64,000 bases of DNA from Kibdelosporangium aridum (GTDB lineage: Bacteria; Actinomycetota; Actinomycetes; Mycobacteriales; Pseudonocardiaceae). The stretch covers positions 124,001 to 188,000 of the forward strand of contig NZ_FWXV01000007.1 of the NCBI RefSeq assembly GCF_900176515.1, in the 5' to 3' direction. The notes below the pieces were generated by a model. The model was not told where the DNA came from and made no database searches. It saw only the letters and a list, made by a program, of their open reading frames with translations. Position numbers and translations under genes: made by a program. Of the stretch, positions 60,631-64,000 are shown piece after piece (position 1 is the first letter of the stretch; every line of letters starts with the position of its first letter).

Positions 60631-60670
60631 CACTATCTTCGTGTCACTCCCAGCACCTAATGTCTGATTT

Positions 60671-61609
60671 GTGACGACGACCGTATCGGGACAGGCGCCC
60701 TTGCTCGGCGAGCGCCGCACAGTCGCCCAGCAGTTCGTGCTGAAGATTTTCCTGTTGGTGCCGTTCGCGGCGCTGATCGCCGCCGTGCCCTTGGTGTGGG
60801 GCTGGGGCATGAGCGTCCTCGACCTCGTGCTCGCCGCCGTGATGTACGTGATCGCCACACTTGGCGTGACCGTCGGTTACCACCGGTACTTCACCCACGG
60901 CGCCTTCAAGGCCAACCGCGCGGTCAGAATCGCGCTCGGCATCGCGGGCAGCTTCGCGGTGCAGGGCTCGGTCATCTTCTGGGTCGCCAGTCACCGCAGA
61001 CACCACGCGTACGCCGACCGCGAGGGCGACCCGCACTCGCCGTGGCTGTTCGGCACGTCCCCCGGCGCGTTGCTGAAAGGTTTCTGGCACGCGCACATGG
61101 GCTGGATGTTCTCCCGTGACGTCACCAACTACCAGCGGTTCGCGCCGGACCTGTTGCGCGACAAGGACATTCAGATCGTCCACAAGCTGTTCGGCGTGTG
61201 GACGGCCGGCAGCCTGGCGCTGCCCGCGCTGCTCGGCGGCCTGATCAGCTGGTCGTGGTGGGGCGCGCTGACCGCGTTCTTCTGGGCCGGGCTGGTGCGG
61301 GTCGCGTTCCTGCACCACGTGACCTGGTCGGTCAATTCGATCTGCCACATGGTCGGGTCACGGCCGTTCGCCAGCCGGGACCGTGCGGCGAACTTCTGGC
61401 CGCTGGCGATCCTGTCGATGGGCGAGTCGTGGCACAACTCGCACCACGCCGACCCGACGTGCGCGCGGCACGGCGTGCTGCGTGGCCAGATCGACATCGC
61501 GGCCCGCACGATCTGGATCTTCGAGAAGCTCGGCTGGGCTTGGGACGTGCGGTGGCCGACCGCCGAGCGCCTGGCCCGCAAGCGCGTCGGCTCCGAGACG
61601 GCTGGGTGA
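60671..61609 (+). CDS. Acyl-CoA/acyl-lipid delta-9 desaturase
   Basis: A 312-residue membrane di-iron enzyme. The three histidine boxes are HRYFTH, HRRHH (ASHRRHHAYADREGDPHSP) and HNSHH (ESWHNSHHADPTCARHG). It introduces a double bond into fatty acids. It starts with GTG 60671, 40 bp after ctaA, and ends in a strong hairpin. Confidence 0.93.
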   Translation: MTTTVSGQAPLLGERRTVAQQFVLKIFLLVPFAALIAAVPLVWGWGMSVLDLVLAAVMYVIATLGVTVGYHRYFTHGAFKANRAVRIALGIAGSFAVQGSVIFWVASHRRHHAYADREGDPHSPWLFGTSPGALLKGFWHAHMGWMFSRDVTNYQRFAPDLLRDKDIQIVHKLFGVWTAGSLALPALLGGLISWSWWGALTAFFWAGLVRVAFLHHVTWSVNSICHMVGSRPFASRDRAANFWPLAILSMGESWHNSHHADPTCARHGVLRGQIDIAARTIWIFEKLGWAWDVRWPTAERLARKRVGSETAG

Positions 61610-61621
61610 CCTCGGTGTCCT

Positions 61622-61651
61622 AAGTGGCCGGGACGAGTTCCCCGGCCACTT
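61622..61651 (+). terminator. Hairpin after the desaturase gene
   Basis: AAGTGGCCGGG (61622-61632) and CCCGGCCACTT (61641-61651) pair over 11 bp around an 8-base loop, 12 bp after the stop. It separates the desaturase from the repeat-protein operon. Confidence 0.8.
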
Positions 61652-61757
61652 GGTCGATCTGTCCCAGATGGCCGGGAGGCTTTCCTGACCTGGCCCGTTT
61701 GGTGAAACATTTGTGCGTGTCCCGACGTCTTTTCATGCAGACGGAGGGAGCGGTGAC

Positions 61758-62111
61758 ATGCAGGCGAACGAGAGCGAGATGGTCGTGCGGACCGACATCA
61801 AGGCTGGCATCGGCGAGCACAATCACGCGGACGAAGTGGTCGTCCGAACCGAAGTCAGAGCTGGCGCACGCGACGAGAAGTCCAACCACAACGACGAACT
61901 TGTCGTCCGGACCGACATTAAAGCGGGATATGAACCCGATAACCACTCGGAAGAGCTCGTTGTTCGCACAGACATCAGGGTGGGCGCCCGCGACGAGAAA
62001 ACGAACCACTCTGAGGAATTGGTGATCCGGACCGACATCCGGGCGGGGAGCCCCAAGGACCCCACCAACCACTCCGAGGGTTTCGTCCTCCGGCGTTCGT
62101 CGTTGATCTGA
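61758..62111 (+). CDS. Tandem-repeat peptide precursor candidate, 117 residues
   Basis: The protein begins MQANESEMVVRTDIKAG and then repeats a 16-21-residue unit: residues ending VVRTDIKAG, VVRTEVRAG, VVRTDIKAG, VVRTDIRVG and VIRTDIRAG, then a degenerate last unit ending NHSEGFVLRRSSLI. Each unit has (N)H(S/A)(E/D)E(L/V)VVRTD(I/V)(K/R)AG with a variable acidic/basic linker (ARDEK, YEPD, SPKDPT). It has no signal peptide and no Cys. GGAGGGAGC lies upstream of ATG 61758; a longer frame to 61713 is possible but has no repeat. The gene is followed by a second, smaller member, a TPR gene and a C39-peptidase exporter. I do not recognise the family. Confidence 0.8.
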   Translation: MQANESEMVVRTDIKAGIGEHNHADEVVVRTEVRAGARDEKSNHNDELVVRTDIKAGYEPDNHSEELVVRTDIRVGARDEKTNHSEELVIRTDIRAGSPKDPTNHSEGFVLRRSSLI

Positions 62112-62208
62112 TCTGGGTCCGAAGTAGTCGGGACGGATCCTCGAATGCGTGTTTTTCGCGATAGCGTGCGTCGTCCGGTGAAGATCCTTTCGGCGATGGG
62201 AGACGCAG

Positions 62209-62310
62209 ATGAGCAACGACGTCAACACCGAAGAGCTGGTCGTGCGCACCGACGTGACCGCTGGTGGCGCCGCCGACAACCAGCACTCCGAGGGCCTCGT
62301 CGTGCGGTGA
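62209..62310 (+). CDS. Second repeat-family peptide, 33 residues
   Basis: A 34-codon gene beginning MSNDVNTEELVVRTDVTAG, which is one full repeat unit of the 117-residue protein, then GAADNQHSEGLVVR, which matches the last unit there (SEGFVLR). It has GGGAGA nine bases before the ATG. Its stop overlaps the TPR start as GTGA. An AGG sits at the unit boundary and could act as a double-glycine cut site for the C39 exporter. Too short for most gene finders. Confidence 0.75.
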   Translation: MSNDVNTEELVVRTDVTAGGAADNQHSEGLVVR

Positions 62311-63335
62311 CCACCGACGATGGGGTGGCCGTCCTCGCGCAGGCGAGGGCGGCCCTCGACTCTGGGGACCTGTCCAGCGCCAGAACCTTGGGCGAGCGCG
62401 CGACCGAACTGCTGGCTGCCGAGTGCGGCGCCGAGCACCCGGACACCGCGAACGCCCAGTTGTTGATCGCCTCGGTGCACGAACAGTCCGGTAACTTCAC
62501 CGAAGCCCGGCGAGCCGCGACCGCCGCCTTGTCCACTTTAGACAGATACGCCACCAACCCACTGCGCGCCGTAGCGGTCCTGCGGGTCCGCGCGGAGATC
62601 GCGGTGGCCAATCTCGACCGGATCAGCGGTGATCTGCATGCCGCGCATGCCCGAATGACAAGGACACTGGAAAGCCTGGAACCGGGCGATCCTCTTTCCG
62701 CCGGTGTGCACAACGTGCTCGGCATTGTCGGCAAGTTCACCGGCCAGTTCGACGAGGCCGAAGCGCATTACCACCGCGCGCTCGAGCTGCACGAGCCCAA
62801 CTCGCTGGGTATGGCGGCGATTCTGCACAATCTCGGCGGGCTTGAGCACGAACGCGGCAGGCCGGAGGCCGGGATCCGGTGGGCGGAACGAGGGCTGGAA
62901 ATCCGCCGGAACGTCCGGCCGCCCGATCATCCGGACATCGCCGCGGATTTGGGCGCGCTTGGATCGCTGTATCTGAGCGCCGGACGGCTCGATGATGCCG
63001 AAAGTGCCTTCCGCCAAGCGATCGAGATCTTCACCGCGGAGTACGAAATCGCGGTCGCGCGAGGAAATCTGGCACATCTGCAAGCTCGGCAAGGCCGGAT
63101 CGACCAGGCCGAGGAGAACTACCGCGCCGCGTTGGCAGGCAAGCAGAAAGCGCTCGGCGACGATCATCCGGACGTCGCGGTCACGTTCCACAACCTCGGC
63201 GTCCTGCTGTTCGACTCGGGACGGCAAGCCGAAGGACATGAGCTGGTCAACCGAGCGCACGACCTGCTCATCGCCCGGTTCCCGGCTGACCATCCGCGAG
63301 TCGTGGCCGTCGCACGAACCCTGGCCACGCTGTGA
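62307..63335 (+). CDS. TPR-repeat protein of the repeat-peptide/C39 cluster
   Basis: A 342-residue protein starting GTG 62307. From about residue 60 it is made of about seven tetratricopeptide repeats of the kinesin-light-chain type (ALDSGDLSSARTLGERATEL, FTGQFDEAEAHYHRALELHE, LSAGRLDDAESAFRQAIEIF, QGRIDQAEENYRAALAGKQK, and others). It has no signal or membrane helix. Both ends overlap their neighbours by 4 bp (GTGA). It is likely a cytoplasmic adaptor or scaffold that recognises the peptides. Not homologous by eye to a known RiPP protein. Confidence 0.85.
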   Translation: MTTDDGVAVLAQARAALDSGDLSSARTLGERATELLAAECGAEHPDTANAQLLIASVHEQSGNFTEARRAATAALSTLDRYATNPLRAVAVLRVRAEIAVANLDRISGDLHAAHARMTRTLESLEPGDPLSAGVHNVLGIVGKFTGQFDEAEAHYHRALELHEPNSLGMAAILHNLGGLEHERGRPEAGIRWAERGLEIRRNVRPPDHPDIAADLGALGSLYLSAGRLDDAESAFRQAIEIFTAEYEIAVARGNLAHLQARQGRIDQAEENYRAALAGKQKALGDDHPDVAVTFHNLGVLLFDSGRQAEGHELVNRAHDLLIARFPADHPRVVAVARTLATL

Positions 63336-64000
63336 CCAAGAGGTTCCTCGTCCCGGAGGTCGTTCAGACGTCCGGAATGGACTGTGGACCCGCCGCACTG
63401 AGCTGTCTGCTACGCGGGTTCGGGATCATGGCAAGTTACGGGCGGCTGCGGGAAGCGTGCCAGACCGACGTGGACGGTACGTCGATCAACACCCTTGAGG
63501 ACACGGCTCGTCTGCTGGGCTTGGACGTGGTGCAGTTGATGGTGCCGCCGGAGCGCGTGGTGCGGCATCTGCCGGCGATCGTGGTGGTGCGACTCCCGAG
63601 CGGCATGCTGCATTTCGTTGTGGTCTGGCGGCAGCACGGGCGGTTCTTGCAGATCATGGACCCGGCAGTCGGCCGTCGTTGGGTGCGGGCGGACCGCTTC
63701 CTCGACGAGATCTACGTGCACACGCATCGGCTGCCGGACGGCGCGACGGTCCAAGGCGCCGTGCTGGTCCGGGTGAACGGTCTCGGGACGGTCGACTGGG
63801 ACCGATTGCCCGCTGACTTGCGCGCGGCGTTGACCGAGCCGCCTCCGCGGCCCCTGATCAAGATGATACGGCCGGTGCCGTGGGGAGTCCTTGCCCTGGC
63901 GGCCGTGTTGGCGGCCATCGGTGTCACGGTTGAAGCTTTGCTGTTCCGGGAAGTGATCAACGGCCGGTTCGGCCCGCTGCTCGGCCTCGTGGCCGGATTG
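63332..64000 (+). CDS. C39 peptidase-ABC exporter (N-terminal part)
   Basis: The frame is open from GTG 63332 to the end of the window (223 codons). Residues 1-~135 are a C39 peptidase domain: oxyanion Gln12 and nucleophile Cys18 in VVQTSGMDCGPAAL, His94 in SGMLHFVVVW and Asp110 in IMDPAVGRRW. A linker with RPLIKMIRPVP leads into a first membrane helix near 183-203 (WGVLALAAVLAAIGVTVEAL), so the peptidase is fused to an ABC transporter whose ATPase part should lie past the window. C39 exporters cut leader peptides after double-glycine-type sites while exporting bacteriocins. Directly coupled to the TPR gene. Confidence 0.9.
   Translation, partial: MTKRFLVPEVVQTSGMDCGPAALSCLLRGFGIMASYGRLREACQTDVDGTSINTLEDTARLLGLDVVQLMVPPERVVRHLPAIVVVRLPSGMLHFVVVWRQHGRFLQIMDPAVGRRWVRADRFLDEIYVHTHRLPDGATVQGAVLVRVNGLGTVDWDRLPADLRAALTEPPPRPLIKMIRPVPWGVLALAAVLAAIGVTVEALLFREVINGRFGPLLGLVAGL

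Noticed and set aside
1..64000. tRNA, rRNA, CRISPR, transposon or prophage genes
   Set aside because: Read both strands for T-loop words, regular spacers, transposase and integrase motifs; found none I can support.

Overview
The window is high-GC actinobacterial DNA. The EspG-type ESX protein, the arabinogalactan/mannan-type envelope genes and two blocks matching the mycobacterial order (DUF3068/glycosyltransferase/methyltransferase/DUF2613 beside an AftD-like gene; sufR-suf operon beside mptB-ABC-ctaA) point to a mycolata-related or Pseudonocardiales actinomycete. The genus is an inference. I saw no rRNA, tRNA, CRISPR array, transposase or phage gene. Coding density is high and many junctions are 1-4 bp overlaps (ATGA, GTGA, TTGA) that suggest translational coupling.

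Region by region. 1-7.6 kb: cell-envelope glycan block (AftD-like C-terminus, flippase, polytopic membrane protein, DUF2613 peptide, methyltransferase, DUF3068 protein, GT4, GT2). 7.9-8.7 kb: two small proteins, with a perfect CRP-type palindrome upstream. 8.9-14.8 kb: two DUF485/sodium-solute symporter pairs, the second transcribed behind a LytS/LytTR two-component system. 14.9-16.8 kb: a pair resembling the Bacillus RsbP/RsbQ energy-stress module (PAS-PP2C phosphatase and alpha/beta hydrolase). 16.8-19.5 kb: GNAT, DUF1080 lipoprotein, a shrunken methionyl-tRNA-synthetase-like protein and a P-loop kinase. 19.55-21 kb: an apparent translational T-box leader with a GAC (Asp) specifier in front of an archaeal-type AspRS. 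21-25.8 kb: GntR regulator, CorA, DUF11-type surface protein, DUF4239 protein. 26-32 kb: Tat-exported His-rich PHP protein and the proline catabolic genes with a PucR regulator. 32-36.7 kb: EspG, two beta-lactamase-fold hydrolases, a TetR with four operator copies, a YflT-like protein. 36.8-41.9 kb: tandem hydrolases with matching upstream elements, TetR, P450 and its reductase. 42-45.5 kb: two tiny ORFs, a fused alpha-beta E1 enzyme and an orphan solute-binding lipoprotein. 45.5-46.4 kb: 0.9 kb of repeat-rich non-coding DNA. 46.4-53.5 kb: complete suf operon with Rieske, sufT and mug. 53.6-61.6 kb: nucleoside phosphorylase, methionine gamma-lyase-like enzyme with divergent Lrp regulator, mptB-like, ABC pair, ctaA, desaturase.

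The most novel-looking locus is at 61.7-64.0 kb. A 117-residue protein is built of about five repeats ending in VRTD(I/V)(K/R)AG. It is followed by a 33-residue peptide of the same family, a TPR protein and a C39-peptidase/ABC exporter that runs off the window, the last three joined by GTGA overlaps. This looks like an undescribed repeat-peptide maturation and export system. The T-box/AspRS2 unit and the degenerate MetRS-like protein are the next most interesting.
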